Below are positions 12,310 to 25,733 of a DNA stretch of 64,000 nucleotides, one piece after another. The DNA is from Hydractinia symbiolongicarpus (taxonomy: Eukaryota > Cnidaria > Hydrozoa > Anthoathecata > Hydractiniidae). The notes beneath the pieces were generated by a model, which ran no database searches, had not been told where the DNA came from, and was given only the letters and a program-made list of their open reading frames with translations. The translations under genes were made by a program, and so were the position numbers. The stretch is taken from assembly GCF_029227915.1 (NCBI RefSeq), contig NC_079884.1, positions 2,358,001 to 2,422,000 of the forward strand, written 5' to 3'. Every line of letters starts with the position of its first letter. The stretch's first letter is position 1.

Positions 12310-14540
12310 ATTAAGATAAATAAGTCATTTTTTACTGTGAGACCAATCCTAGCCGTTATCGCGAGCTGAAGATGTAGAGACTGTTTTAAAAACTACATTT
12401 CATTGATTTTCAAACAGGGTCAATTCGTTTGAGTTACAACGGCTGCGTCACATATTCGTACCAGCATGTATTTAGTGATTTTCTTCCGATATTACTAAGT
12501 TGCATCGCTTTTAACAGTGAAACAATTGACTGTGGGACTTAATTGAACTGATTTTGGACTTTGACCTTATAAATGTTATAAGTGAGACAATTGGACTCCA
12601 AGAAATATCATTCTTCTTAATTTGACATGATTGTGGGAACTTAGCTGTTGCACAGAACCCTGTGGTAGCGATTCATTTAAAAATTTAGATAAATGAGTCA
12701 TTTTTACTGTGGGACCAGTCCTAGCCGTTAGCGCGCGCTGAAGATATAGAGACAGTTTCAAAAACTCCATTTCATTGACTTTCTAACGGTGTCAATCCGT
12801 TTGAGTTACAAGGGTTGCGTCACACATTTGTACCAACATGTACTTCGTGATTATTTTCGGCTATTCCTTAGTTGTATCGGTTTCAACAGTGAAACGATTG
12901 ACTGTGGGACTTAATTGAACTGATTTTGAACTTTGACCTTCTAAATGTGATAAATGAGTCATTTTGACTACAAGAAATAACATTCTTCTTAATTTGACAT
13001 GATTGTGGGAACTCAGCGGTTGCACAGGACCCTGTGGTAGCGATTCAATTAAAAATTTAGATAAATAAGTCATTTTTTACTGTGGGACCAATCCTAGCCG
13101 TTATCGCGAGCTGAAGAAGTAGAGACAGTTTTAAAAACTACATTTCATTGATTTTTAAACGGGGTCAATCCGTTTGAGTTACAACGGTTGCGTCACATAT
13201 TCGTACCAACATGTATTTAGTGATTTTCTTCCGATATTACTAAGTTGCATCGCTTTTAACAGTGAAACGATTGACTGTGGGACTGAATTGAACTGATTAT
13301 GGACTTTGAACTTATAAATGTTATAAGTGAGACAATTGGACTCCAAGAAATAACATTCTTCTTAATTTGACATGATTGTGGGAACTTAGCTGTTGCACAG
13401 GACCCTGTGGTAGCGATTCATTTAAAAATTTAGATAAATAAGTCATATTTACTGTGGGACCAGTCCTAGCCGTTAGCGCGCGCTGAGGATTTAGAGACAG
13501 TTTCAAAAACTCCATTTCATTGAATTTCTAACGGTGTCAATCCGTTTGAGTTACAAGGGTTGCGTCACACATTTGTACCAACATGTACTTAGTGATTATT
13601 TTCGGCTATTCCTTAGTTGTATCGCCTTCATCAGTGAAACGATTGACTGTGGGACTTAGTTGAACTGATTTTGGACTTTGACCTCATAAATGTGATAAAT
13701 GAGTCATTTTGACTACAAGAAATAACATTCTTCTTAATTTGACATGATTGTGGGAACTCAGCGGTTGCACAGGACCCTGTGGTAGCGATTCAATTAAAAA
13801 TTTAGATAAATAAGTCATTTTTTACTGTGGGACCAATCCTAGCCCTTATCGCGAGCTGAAGAAGTAGAGACAGTTTTAAAAACTACATTTCATTGATTTT
13901 CAAACGGGGTCAATCCGTTTGAGTTACAACGGTTGCGTCACATATTCGTACCAACATGTATTTAGTGATTTTCTTCCGATATTACTAACTTGCATCGCTT
14001 TTAATAGTGAAACGATTGACTGTGGGACTTAATTGAACTGATTTTTGTCTTTGACCTTATAAATGTTATAAGTGAGACAATTGGACTCCAAGAAATAACA
14101 TTCTTCTTAATTTGACATGATTGTGGGAACTTAGCTGTTGCACAGGACCCTGTGGTAGCGATTCATTTAAAAATTTAGATAAATAAGTCATTTTTACTGT
14201 GGGACCAGTCCCAGCCGTTAGCGCGCGCTGAAGATATAGAAACAGTTTCAAAAACTCCATTTCATTGACTTTCTAACGGTGTCAATCCGTTTGAGTTACA
14301 AGGGTTGCGTCACACATTCGTACCAACATGTACTTCGTGATTATTTTCGGCTATTCCTTAGTTGTATCGCTTTCAACAGTGAAACGATTGACTGTGGGAC
14401 TTAATTGAACTGATTTTGAACTTTGACCTTCTAAATGTGATAAATGAGCCATTTTGACGACAAGAAATAACATTCTTCTTAATTTGACATGATTGTGGGA
14501 ACTCAGCGGTTGCACAGGACCCTGTGGTAGCTATTCAATT
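12310..14540 (+). repeat. Dimeric HOR, about three copies of ~745 bp
   Basis: Two monomer types alternate. One has the ATCGCGAGCTGAAGA form and the CAAACGGGGTC or CAAACAGGGTC form; the other has TTAGCGCGCGCTGA with a CACAGGACCCTGTGG box. The alternation repeats at about 745 bp around 12,310, 13,055 and 13,800. The last copy merges into the trimeric block that follows. Confidence 0.8.
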
Positions 14541-16230
14541 AAAAATTTAGATAAATAAGTCATTTTTACTTTGGGACCAATCCTAGCCGTTAGCGCGCGC
14601 TGAAGATATAGAGACAGTTTCGTAAACTCCATTTCATTGACTTTCTAACGGTATCAATCCGCTTCAGTTACAACAGTTGCGTCACATATTCGTACCAGCA
14701 TGTATTTAGCGATATTTATCTCATATTACTAGGTTGCATCGCTTTTACCAGTGAAACGATTGACTGTGGGACTTAATTGAACTGATTTTGGACTTTGACC
14801 TCATAAATGTGATAAATGAGTCATTTTGACTACAAGAAATAACATTCTTCTTAATTTGACATGATTGTGGGAACTCAGCGGTTGCACAGGACCCTGTGGT
14901 AGCGATTCAATTAAAAATTTAGATAAATAAGTCATTTTTTACTGTGGGACCAATCCTAGCCCTTATCGCGAGCTGAAGAAGTAGAGACAGTTTTAAAAAC
15001 TACATTTCATTGATTTTCAAACGGGGTCAATCCGTTTGAGTTACAACGGTTGCGTCACATATTCGTACCAACATGTATTTAGTGATTTTCTTCCGATATT
15101 ACTAACTTGCATCGCTTTTAATAGTGAAACGATTGACTGTGGGACTTAATTGAACTGATTTTTGTCTTTGACCTTATAAATGTTATAAGTGAGACAATTG
15201 GACTCCAAGAAATAACATTCTTCTTAATTTGACATGATTGTGGGAACTTAGCTGTTGCACAGGACCCTGTGGTAGCGATTCATTTAAAAATTTAGATAAA
15301 TAAGTCATTTTTACTGTGGGACCAGTCCCAGCCGTTAGCGCGCGCTGAAGATATAGAAACAGTTTCAAAAACTCCATTTCATTGACTTTCTAACGGTGTC
15401 AATCCGTTTGAGTTACAAGGGTTGCGTCACACATTCGTACCAACATGTACTTCGTGATTATTTTCGGCTATTCCTTAGTTGTATCGCTTTCAACAGTGAA
15501 ACGATTGACTGTGGGACTTAATTGAACTGATTTTGAACTTTGACCTTCTAAATGTGATAAATGAGCCATTTTGACGACAAGAAATAACATTCTTCTTAAT
15601 TTGACATGATTGTGGGAACTCAGCGGTTGCACAGGACCCTGTGGTAGCTATTCAATTAAAAATTTAGATAAATAAGTCATTTTTACTTTGGGACCAATCC
15701 TAGCCGTTAGCGCGCGCTGAAGATATAGAGACAGTTTCGTAAACTCCATTTCATTGACTTTCTAACGGTATCAATCCGCTTCAGTTACAACAGTTGCGTC
15801 ACATATTCGTACCAGCATGTATTTAGCGATATTTATCTCATATTACTAGGTTGCATCGCTTTTACCAGTGAAACGATTGACTGTGGGACTTAATTGAACT
15901 GATTATGGACTTTGACCTTATAAATGTGATAAATGAGTCATTTTGACTACAAGAAATAACATTCTTCTTAATTTGACCTGATTGTGGGAACTCAGCGGTT
16001 GCACAGGACCCTGTGGTAGCGATTCAATTAAAAATTTAGATAAATAAGTCATTTTTTACTGTGGGACCAATCCTAGCCCTTATCGCGAGCTGAAGAAGTA
16101 GAGACAGTTTTAAAAACTACATTTCATTGATTTTCAAACGGGGTCAATCCGTTTGAGTTACAACGGTTGCGTCACATATTCGTACCAACATGTATTTAGT
16201 GATTTTCTTCCGATATTACTAACTTGCATC
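13632..16230 (+). repeat. Trimeric HOR, 1,117 bp, two copies plus a third partial
   Basis: 13,632-14,748 and 14,749-15,865 match at a constant 1,117 bp offset and share rare variants such as GATTTTTGTCTTTGACC (near 14,040 and 15,157), CAGTCCCAGCC (near 14,206 and 15,323) and TAGCCCTTATCGCGAGC. A third, incomplete copy runs from 15,866 to about 16,230. The trimer is the preceding dimer plus one extra monomer of the ATATTTATCTCATATTAC type, so a dimer-to-trimer expansion is the simplest history. Confidence 0.87.
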
Positions 16231-17719
16231 GCTTTTAACAGTGAAACGATTGACTGTGAGACTTAAGCGAACTGATTTTAGACCTTGACCTTATAAATTT
16301 TATAAGTGAGACAATTGGACTACAAGAAATAACATTCTTTTTAATTGACATGATTGCTGGATTTCAACGATTACATCAGGCTCTGTGGTAGCGTTTTATT
16401 TAAAAATTTAGATAAATAAGTCATTTTTACTGTGGGACCAATCCTAGCCGTTAGCGCGCGCTGTAGACAAAGAGACAGTTTCAAAAACTCCATTTCATTG
16501 ACTTTCTAACGGTGTCAATCCGTTTGAGTTACAACGGTTGCGTCACACATTCGTACAAACATGTATTTAGTGATTTTTTTCGGACATTCCTAAGTTGTAT
16601 CGCTTTGAACAGTGAAACGATTGAGTGTGGGACTTAATTGAACTGATTTTGGACTTTGACCTTATAAATGTGATAAATGAGTCATTTTGACTACAAGAAA
16701 GTAACATTCTTTTTAATTTGACATGATTGTGGGAACTCAGCGGCTGCACAGGACCTTGTGGTCGCAATTCAATTAAAAATTTAGATAAATAATTCATTTT
16801 TACTTTGGGACCAATCCTAGCCGTTAGCGCGCGCTGAAGATATAGAGACAGTTTGAAAAACTTCATTTCATTGACTTTCTAACGGTATCAACCCGCTTCA
16901 GTTACAACAGTTGCGTCACATACTCGTACCAGCATGTATTTAGCGATATTTATCTCATATTACTAGGTTGCATCGCTTTTACCAGTGAAACGATTCCCTG
17001 TGGGACTTAATTGAACTGATTTTGGACTGTGACCTTATAAATGTTATAAGTGAGACAATTGGACTCAAAGAAATAACATTCTTTTTAATTTGACATGATT
17101 GTGGGAACTCAGTGAATACACTGGACCCTGTAGTAGCGCTTCATTTAATAATTTAGATAAATAAGTCATTTCTACTTTAGGACCAATCCTAGCCGTTAGC
17201 GCGCGGTGAAGATATAGAGACAGTTTTAAAATCTCCATTTCATTGACTTTCTAACGGTGTCAATCCGTTTGAGTTAAAACGGTTGCATCACACATTCGCA
17301 CTAACATGTATTTAGTGATTTTTTTCCGATATTACTAAGTTGTATCGCTTTCAGCAGTGAATCGATTGACTGTGGGACTTAATTGAACTGATTTTGGACT
17401 TTGACCTTATAAGTGTGATAAATGAGACATTTTGACTACAAGAAGTAACATTCTTCTTAATTTGACATGATTGCTGGAACTCAGTGATTACAATGGGCGC
17501 TGTGGTAGCGCTTTATTTAAAAATTAAGATAAAAAAGTCATTTTTTACTGTGGGACCAATCCTAGCCGTTATTGCGCGCTGAAGAAATAGAGACAGTTTC
17601 AAAAACTACATTTCATTAACTTTCTAACGGTGTCAAACCGTTTGAGGTACAACGGTTGCGTCACATATTCGTACCAACATGTATTTAATGATTTTCTTCC
17701 GATATTACTAAGTTGCATC
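16231..17719 (+). repeat. Tetrameric HOR copy 1 (1,489 bp)
   Basis: Four monomers, repeated immediately downstream at an offset of exactly 1,489 bp. Diagnostic features are GTGAGACTTAAGCG near 16,255, CTGTAGACAAAGAGACAG near 16,461, GATTCCCTGTGGG near 16,992 and the box with TGTAGTAGCG near 17,129. I spotted only a handful of differences from copy 2, such as CTTCATTTC against CTCCATTTC near 16,861. Confidence 0.9.
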
Positions 17720-19203
17720 GCTTTTAACAGTGAAACGATTGACTGTGAGACTTAAGTGAACTGATTTTAGACCTTGACCTTATAAATTTTATAAGTGAGA
17801 CAATTGGACTACAAGAAATAACATTCTTTTTAATTGACATGATTGCTGAATTTCAACGATTACATCAGGCTCTGTGGTAGCGTTTTATTTAAAAATTTAG
17901 ATAAATAAGTCATTTTTACTGTGGGACCAATCCTAGCCGTTAGCGCGCGCTGTAGACAAAGAGACAGTTTCAAAAACTCCATTTCATTGACTTTCTAACG
18001 GTGTCAATCCGTTTGAGTTACAACGGTTGCGTCACACATTCGTACAAACATGTATTTAGTGATTTTTTTCGGACATTCCTAAGTTGTATCGCTTTGAACA
18101 GTGAAACGATTGAGTGTGGGACTTAATTGAACTGATTTTGGACTTTGACCTTATAAATGTGATAAATGAGTCATTTTGACTACAAGAAAGTAACATTCTT
18201 TTTAATTTGACATGATTGTGGGAACTCAGCGGCTGCACAGGACCTTGTGGTCGCAATTCAATTAAAAATTTAGATAAATAATTCATTTTTACTTTGGGAC
18301 CAATCCTAGCCGTTAGCGCGCGCTGAAGATATAGAGACAGTTTGAAAAACTCCATTTCATTGACTTTCTAACGGTATCAACCCGCTTCAGTTACAACAGT
18401 TGCGTCACATACTCGTACCAGCATGTATTTAGCGATATTTATCTCATATTACTAGGTTGCATCGCTTTTACCAGTGAAACGATTCCCTGTGGGACTTAAT
18501 TGAACTGATTTTGGACTGTGACCTTATAAATGTTATAAGTGAGACAATTGGACTCAAAGAAATAACATTCTTTTTAATTTGACATGATTGTGGGAACTCA
18601 GTGAATACACTGGACCCTGTAGTAGCGCTTCATTTAATAATTTAGATAAATAAGTCATTTCTACTTTAGGACCAATCCTAGCCGTTAGCGCGCGGTGAAG
18701 ATATAGAGACAGTTTTAAAATCTCCATTTCATTGACTTTCTAACGGTGTCAATCCGTTTGAGTTAAAACGGTTGCATCACACATTCGCACTAACATGTAT
18801 TTAGTGATTTTTTTCCGATATTACTAAGTTGTATCGCTTTCAGCAGTGAATCGATTGACTGTGGGACTTAATTGAACTGATTTTGGACTTTGACCTTATA
18901 AGTGTGATAAATGAGACATTTTGACTACAAGAAGTAACATTCTTCTTAATTTGACATGATTGCTGGAACTCAGTGATTACAATGGGCGCTGTGGTAGCGC
19001 TTTATTTAAAAATTAAGATAAAAAAGTCATTTTTTACTGTGGGACCAATCCTAGCCGTTATTGCGCGCTGAAGAAATAGAGACAGTTTCAAAAACTACAT
19101 TTCATTAACTTTCTAACGGTGTCAAACCGTTTGAGGTACAACGGTTGCGTCACATATTCGTACCAACATGTATTTAATGATTTTCTTCCGATATTACTAA
19201 GTT
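17720..19203 (+). repeat. Tetrameric HOR copy 2
   Basis: This is nearly identical to 16,231-17,714, including the rare GATTCCCTGTGGG and TGTAGTAGCG variants. The match breaks at about 19,204, where GTTGTATTGC replaces GTTGCATCGC. Such high identity between neighbouring copies points to a recent tandem duplication or to a gene-conversion event. Confidence 0.9.
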
Positions 19204-22200
19204 GTATTGCTTTTAACAGTGAAGCGATTGACTGTGGGAATTAATTGAACTAATTTTGGACTGTGACCTTATAAATGTGATAAATGAGCCGATTGGTCTC
19301 CAAGGAATAACATTCTTCTTTATTTGACATGATTGATTCTTTATTTAAAAATTAAGATAAATAAGTAATTTTTTACTGTGGGACTAATCCTAGCCGTAAG
19401 CGCGCGCTGAAGATATAGAGACAGTTTTAAAAACTCCATTTCATTGACTTTCTAACGGTATCAATCCGCTTCAGTTACAACAGTTGCGTCAAATATTCGT
19501 ACCAGCATGTATTTAGCGATATTTATCTCATATTACTAGGTTGCATCGCTTTTACCAGTGAAACGATTCACTGTGGAACTTAATTGAACTGATTTTGGAC
19601 TTTGACTTTATAAATGTGATAAATGAGTCATTTTGACTCCAAGAAATAACATTCTTCTTAATTTGACATAATTGTGGGAACTCAGCTGTTGCACAGGACC
19701 CTGTGGTAGCGATTCATTTAAAAATTTAGATAAATAAGTCGTTTTTACTGTGGGACCAATCCTAGCCGTTAGCGCGCGCTGTAGACAAAGAGACAGTTTC
19801 AAAAACTCCATTTCATTGACTTTCTAACGGTGTCAATCCGTTTGAGTTACAACGGTTGCGTCACACATTCGTACCAACATGTATTTAGTGATTTTTTTCG
19901 GCTATTCCTTTGTTGTATAGCATTCAACAGTGAAGCGATTGACTGTGTGACTTAGTTGAACTGATTTTGAACTTTGACCTTTTAAATGTGATAAATGAGT
20001 CATTTTGACTCCAAGAAATAACATTCTTCTTAATTTGACATAATTGTGGGAACTCAGCTGTTGCACAGGACCCTGTGGTAGCGATTCATTTAAAAATGTA
20101 GATAAATAAGTCATTTTTACTGTGGGACCAATCCTAGCCGTTAGCGCGCGCTGTAGACAAAGACACAGTTTCAAAAACTCCATTTCATTGACTTTCTAAC
20201 GGTGTCAATCCGTTTGAGTTACAACGATTGCGTCACACATTCGTACCAACATGTATTTAGTGATTTTTTTCGGCTATTCCTTTGTTGTATAGCATTCAAC
20301 AGTGAAGCGATTGACTGTGTGACTTTATTAAACTGATTTTGAACTTTGACCTTCTAGATGTGATAAATGAGTCATTTTGACTCCAAGAAATAACATTCTT
20401 CTTAATTTGACATAATTGTGGGAACTCAGCTGTTGCACAGGACCCTGTGGTAGCGATTCATTTAAAAATGTAGATAAATAAGTCATTTTTAGTGTGGGAC
20501 CAATCCTAGCCGTTAGCGCGCGCTGAAGAGATAGAGACAGTTTCAAAAACTCCATTTCATTGACTTTCTAACGGTATTAATCCGCTTCAGTTACAACAGT
20601 TGCGTCACATATTCGTACCAGCATGTATTTAGCGATATTTATTTCATATTACTAGGTTGCGTCGCTTTTACCAGTGAAACGATTCACTGTGGGACTTAAT
20701 TGAACTGATTTGGGACTGTGACCTTATAAATGTTATAAGTGAGACAATTGGACTCCAAGAAATAACATTTTTCTTAATTTGACATGATTGTGGGAACTCA
20801 GCTGTTGCACAGGACCCTGTGGTAGCGATTCATTTAAAAATTCAGATAAATAAGTCATTTTTACTGTGGGCCCAATCCTAGCCGTTAGCGCGCGCTGTAG
20901 ACATAGAGACAGTTTCAAAAACTCCATTTCATTGACTTTCTAACGGTTTCAATCCGTTTGAGTTACAACGTTTGCGTCACACATTCGTACAAACATGTAT
21001 TTTGTGATTTTTTTCGGACATTCCTAAGTTGTATCGCTTTGAACAGTGAAACGATTGACTGTGGGACTTAATTGAACTGATTTTGGCCTTTGACCTTATA
21101 AATGTGATAAATGAGTCATTTTGACTACAAGAGATAACATTCTTCTTAATTTGACATGATTGCTGGAACTCAGCGATTACACTGGGCGCTGTGGTAACGC
21201 TTTATTTAAAAATTAAGATAAGTAAGTCATTTTTTACTGTGGGACCAATCCTAGCCGTTATCGCGAGGTGAAGAAGTAGAGACAGTTTCAAAAATTACAT
21301 TTCATTGATTTTCAAAGGGGGTCAATCCGTTTGAGTTACAAGGGTTGCGTCACATATTTGTACCAACATGTACTTAGTGATTATTTTGGGCTATTCCTTA
21401 GTTGTATCGCTTTCATCAGTTAAACGATTGACTGTGGGACTTAATTGAACTGATTTTGGACTTTGACCTTATAAATGTGATAAATGAGTCATTTTGACTC
21501 CAAGAAATAACATTCTTCTTAATTTGACATAATTGTGGAAACTCAGCTGTTGCACAGGACCCTGTGGTAGCGATTCATTTAAAAATTTAGATAAATAAGT
21601 CATTTTTACTGTGGGACCAATCGTAGCCGTTAGCGCGCGCTGTAGACATAGAGACAGTTTCAAAAACTCCATTTCATTGACTTTCTAACGGTTTCAATCC
21701 GTTTGAGTTACAACGGCTGCGTCACACATTCGTACGAACATGTATTTAGTGTTTTTTTTCGGACATTCCTAAGTTGCATCGCTTTGAACAGTGAAACGAT
21801 TGACTGTGGGACTTAAGTGAACTGATTTTAGACCTTGACCTTATAAATGTTATAAGTGAGACAATATGATTCCAAGAAATAACATTCTTCTTAATTTGAC
21901 ATGATTGTGGGAACTCAGCTGTTGCACAGGACCCTGTGGTAGCGATTCTTTTAAAAATTTAGATAAATAAGTCATTTTTACTGTGGGACCAAAATTAGCC
22001 GTTAGCGCGCGCTGTAGACATAGAGACAGTTTCAAAAACTCCATTTCATTGACTTTCTAACGATGTCAATCCGTTTGAGTTACAACGGTTGCGTCACACA
22101 TTCGTACGAACATGTATTTAGTGATTTTTTTCGGACATTCCTAAGTTGTATCGCTTTGAACAGTGAAACGATTGACTGTGGGACTTAATTGAACTGATTT

Positions 22201-22690
22201 TAGACTTTGACCTTAGAAATGTGATAAATGAGTCATTTTGACTCCAAGAAATAACATTCTTCTTAATTTGACATGATTGTGGGAACTCAGCTGTTGCACA
22301 GGACCCTGTGGTAGCGATTCATTTAAAAATTTAGATAAATAAGTCATTTTTACTGTGGGACCAATCCTAGCCGTTAGCGCGCGCTGTAGACAAAGAGACA
22401 GTTTCAAAAATTCCATTTCATTGACTTTCTAACGGCGTCAATCCGTTTGAGTTACAACGGTTGCGTCACACATTCGTACAAACATGTATTTAGTGATTTT
22501 TTTCGGACATTCCTAAGTTGTATCGCTTTGAACAGTGAAACGATTGACTGTGGGACTTAATTGAACTGATTTTGGACTTTGACCTTATAAATGTGATAAA
22601 TGAGTCATTTTGACTACAAGAAATAACATTCTTCTTAATATGACATGACTGCTGGAACTCAGCAATTACACTGGGCGCTGTGGTAACGCT
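19204..22690 (+). repeat. Short-period block, partly monomeric
   Basis: The block begins with a deletion-variant monomer (junction at 19,326-19,346). Three successive monomers at about 19,590-20,530 are almost the same as each other: the segment with TGACTCCAAGAAATAAC and CTCAGCTGTTGCACAGG recurs at 372 bp spacing. Further on the same type returns at 744 and 1,117 bp spacings (about 21,480 and 22,224). Shared markers are CTGTAGACAAAGAGACAG or CTGTAGACATAGAGACAG and TTCGGACATTCC or TTCGGCTATTCC. No long HOR is apparent. Confidence 0.75.
19326..19346 (+). repeat. Deletion-variant monomer junction (37 bp loss), copy 1
   Basis: The junction reads GACATGATTGATTCTTTATTT. Compared with full monomers, about 37 bp between GACATGATTG and ATTCTTTATTT are missing, which removes the variable dyad box. 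The same short monomer always carries upstream ATTGGTCTCCAAGGAATAAC and TTCTTTATTTGAC, so all eleven copies in the window descend from one event. This is the leftmost copy. Confidence 0.9.
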
Positions 22691-23407
22691 TTATTTAAAA
22701 ATTAAGATAAGTAAGTCATCTTTTACTGTGGGACCAATCCTATCCGTTAGCGCGCGCTGAAGAGATAGAGACAGTTTCAAAAACTCCATTTCATTGACTT
22801 TCTAACGGTGTCAATCCGTTTGAGTTACAAGGGTTGCATCACACATTCGTACCAACATGTATTTAGTGATTTTTTTCGGCTATTCCTTTGTTGTATCCCT
22901 TTCAACAGTGAAACGATTGACTGTGGGACTTAATTGAACTGATTTTGAACTTTGACCTTCTAAATGTCATAAATGAGTCATTTTGACTACAAGAAAGTAA
23001 CATTATTTTTAATTTTGACATGATTGTGGGAACTCAGCGGTTGCACAGGACCCTGTGGTCGCGATTCAATTAAAAACTTAGATAAATAAGTCATTTTTAC
23101 TTTGGGTCCAATCCTAGCCGTTAGCGCGCGGTGAAGATATAGAGACAGTTTCAAAATCTCCATTTCATTAACTTTCTAACGGTGTCAATCCGTTTGAGGT
23201 ACAACGGTTGCGTCACATATTCGTACCAACATGTATTTAATGATTTTCTTCCGATATTACTAAGTTGTATTGCTTTTAACAGTGAAGCGATTGACTGTGG
23301 GAATTAATTGAACTGATTTTGAACTGTGACCTTATAAATGTGATAAATGAGTCATTTTGACTACAAGAAATAACATTCTTCTTAATTTGACATGATTGCT
23401 GGAACTC

Positions 23408-23459
23408 AAAATTTAAATTAAAAATTAAGATTTCAAAATTTAATTTAAAAATTAAGATA
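23408..23459 (+). repeat. AT-rich replacement of the variable box, copy 1
   Basis: Where other monomers have AGCGATTACACTGGGCGCTG, this one has two 25 bp near-direct repeats (23,408-23,432 and 23,435-23,459, two mismatches, 27 bp period) that end in AAAAATTAAGAT. The second repeat is the normal monomer leader, so the first looks like a slipped duplicate of the leader that replaced the dyad box. Confidence 0.88.
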
Positions 23460-24529
23460 AGTAAGTCATCTTTTACTGTGGGACCAATCCTATCCGTTAG
23501 CGCGCGCTGAAGAGATAGAGACAGTTTCAAAAACTCCATTTCATTGACTTTCTAACGGTGTCAATCCGTTTGAGTTACAAGGGTTGCATCACACATTCGT
23601 ACCAACATGTATTTAGTGATTTTTTTCGGCTATTCCTTTGTTGTATCGCTTTCAACAGTGAAACGATTGACTGTGGGACTTAATTGAACTGATTTTGAAC
23701 TTTGACCTTCTAAATGTCATAAATGAGTCATTTTGACTACAAGAAAGTAACATTATTTTTAATTTTGACATGATTGTGGGAACTCAGCGGTTGCACAGGA
23801 CCCTGTGGTCGCGATTCAATTAAAAACTTAGATAAATAAGTCATTTTTACTTTGGGTCCAATCCTAGCCGTTAGCGCGCGCTGAAGATATAGAGACAGTT
23901 TTAAAAACTCCATTTCATTGACTTTCTAACGGTATCAATCCGCTTCAGTTACAACAGTTGCGTCACATATTCGTACCAGCATGTATTTAGCGATATTTAT
24001 CTCATATTACTAGGTTGCATCGCTTTTACCAGTGAAACGATTCACTGTTGGACTTAATTGAACTGATTTTGGACTGTGACCTTATAAATGTTATAAGTGA
24101 GACAATTGGACTCAAAGAAATAACATTCTTTTTAATTTGACTTGATTGTGGGAACTCAGCGAATACACTGGACCCTGTGGTAGCGCTTCATTTAACAATT
24201 TAGATAAATAAGTCATTTCTACTTTGGGACCAATCCTAGCCGTTAGCGCGCGGTGAAGATATAGAGACAGTTTCAAAATCTCCATTTCATTAACTTTCTA
24301 ACGGTGTCAATCCGTTTGAGGTACAACGGTTGCGTCACATATTCGTACCAACATGTATTTAATGATTTTCTTCCGATATTACTAAGTTGTATTGCTTTTA
24401 ACAGTGAAGCGATTGACTGTGGGAATTAATTGAACTGATTTTGAACTGTGACCTTATAAATGTGATAAATGAGTCATTTTGACTACAAGAAATAACATTC
24501 TTCTTAATTTGACATGATTGCTGGAACTC

Positions 24530-24581
24530 AAAATTTAAATTAAAAATTAAGATTTCAAAATTTAATTTAAAAATTAAGATA
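24530..24581 (+). repeat. AT-rich replacement of the variable box, copy 2
   Basis: Same sequence as at 23,408-23,459, at an offset of 1,122 bp. It moved as part of the trimer unit. No further copy was seen in the window, so the variant has not spread as widely as the 37 bp deletion. Confidence 0.88.
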
Positions 24582-24990
24582 AGTAAGTCATCTTTTACTG
24601 TGGGACCAATCCTATCCGTTAGCGCGCGCTGAAGAGATAGAGACAGTTTCAAAAACTCCATTTCATTGACTTTCTAACGGTGTCAATCCGTTTGAGTTAC
24701 AAGGGTTGCGTCACACATTCGTACCAACATGTATATAGTGATTTTTTTCGGCTATTCCTTTGTTGTATCGCTTTCAACAGTGAAACGATTGACTGTGGGA
24801 CTTAATTGAACTGATTTTGAACTTTGACCTTCTAAATGTGATAAATGAGCCATTTTGACTACAAGAAAGTAACATTCTTTTTAATTTGACATGATTGTGG
24901 GAACTCAGCGGTTGCACAGGACCCTGTGGTCGCGATTCAATTAAAAATTAAGATAAATAAGTCATTTTTTACTGTGGGACCAATCCTAGC

Positions 24991-25733
24991 CGTAAGCCGC
25001 GCTGAAGATATAGAGACAGTTTTAAAAACTCCATTTCATTGACTTTCTAACGGTATCAATCCGCTTCAGGTACAACAGTTGCGTCACATATTCGTACCAG
25101 CATGTATTTAGCGATATTTATCTCATATTACTAGGTTGCATCGCTTTTACCAGTGAAACGATTCACTGTTGGACTTAATTGAACTGATTTTGGACTGTGA
25201 CATTATAAATGTTATAAGTGAGACAATTGGACTCAAAGAAATAACATTCTTTTTAATTTGACATGATTGTGGGAACTCAGCGAATACACTGGACCCTGTG
25301 GTAGCGCTTCATTTAACAATTTAGATAAATAAGTCATTTCTACTTTGGGACCAATCCTAGCCGTAAGCCGCGCTGAAGATATAGAGACAGTTTTAAAAAC
25401 TCCATTTCATTGACTTTCTAACGGTATCAATCCGCTTCAGTTACAACAGTTGCGTCACATATTCGTACCAGCATGTATTTAGCGATATTTATCTCATATT
25501 ACTAGGTTGCATCGCTTTTACCAGTGAAACGATTCACTGTTGGACTTAATTGAACTGATTTTGGACTGTGACCTTATAAATGTTATAAGTGAGACAATTG
25601 GACTCAAAGAAATAACATTCTTTTTAATTTGACATGATTGTGGGAACTCAGCGAATACACTGGACCCTGTGGTAGCGCTTCATTTACCAATTTAGATAAA
25701 TAAGTCATTTCTACTTTGGGACCAATCCTAGCC
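24991..25733 (+). repeat. Tandem monomer doublet with CCGTAAGCCGCGCTG
   Basis: Two adjacent monomers share the rare form CCGTAAGCCGCGCTG, in which the GC palindrome has lost two bases, together with TATCAATCCGCTTCAG and TTATCTCATATTAC. They start at 24,991 and 25,362, 371 bp apart. The same marked monomer reappears near 26,480, 26,850, 29,424, 30,915 and 31,287, which makes it a good tag for tracing unit movement through the mosaic. Confidence 0.8.

Larger units (their letters stand above)
22691..24950 (+). repeat. Trimer-scale repeats (750 and 1,122 bp) carrying an AT-rich replacement
   Basis: 22,691-23,130 recurs at 23,441-23,880 (offset 750). 23,131-24,252 is then followed by a second copy starting at 24,253 (offset 1,122) that runs to about 24,945. 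Both 1,122 bp copies carry the same AT-rich insert in place of the variable box, which explains a length slightly above three monomers. The third related unit, from about 25,743, lacks the insert. Confidence 0.82.
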
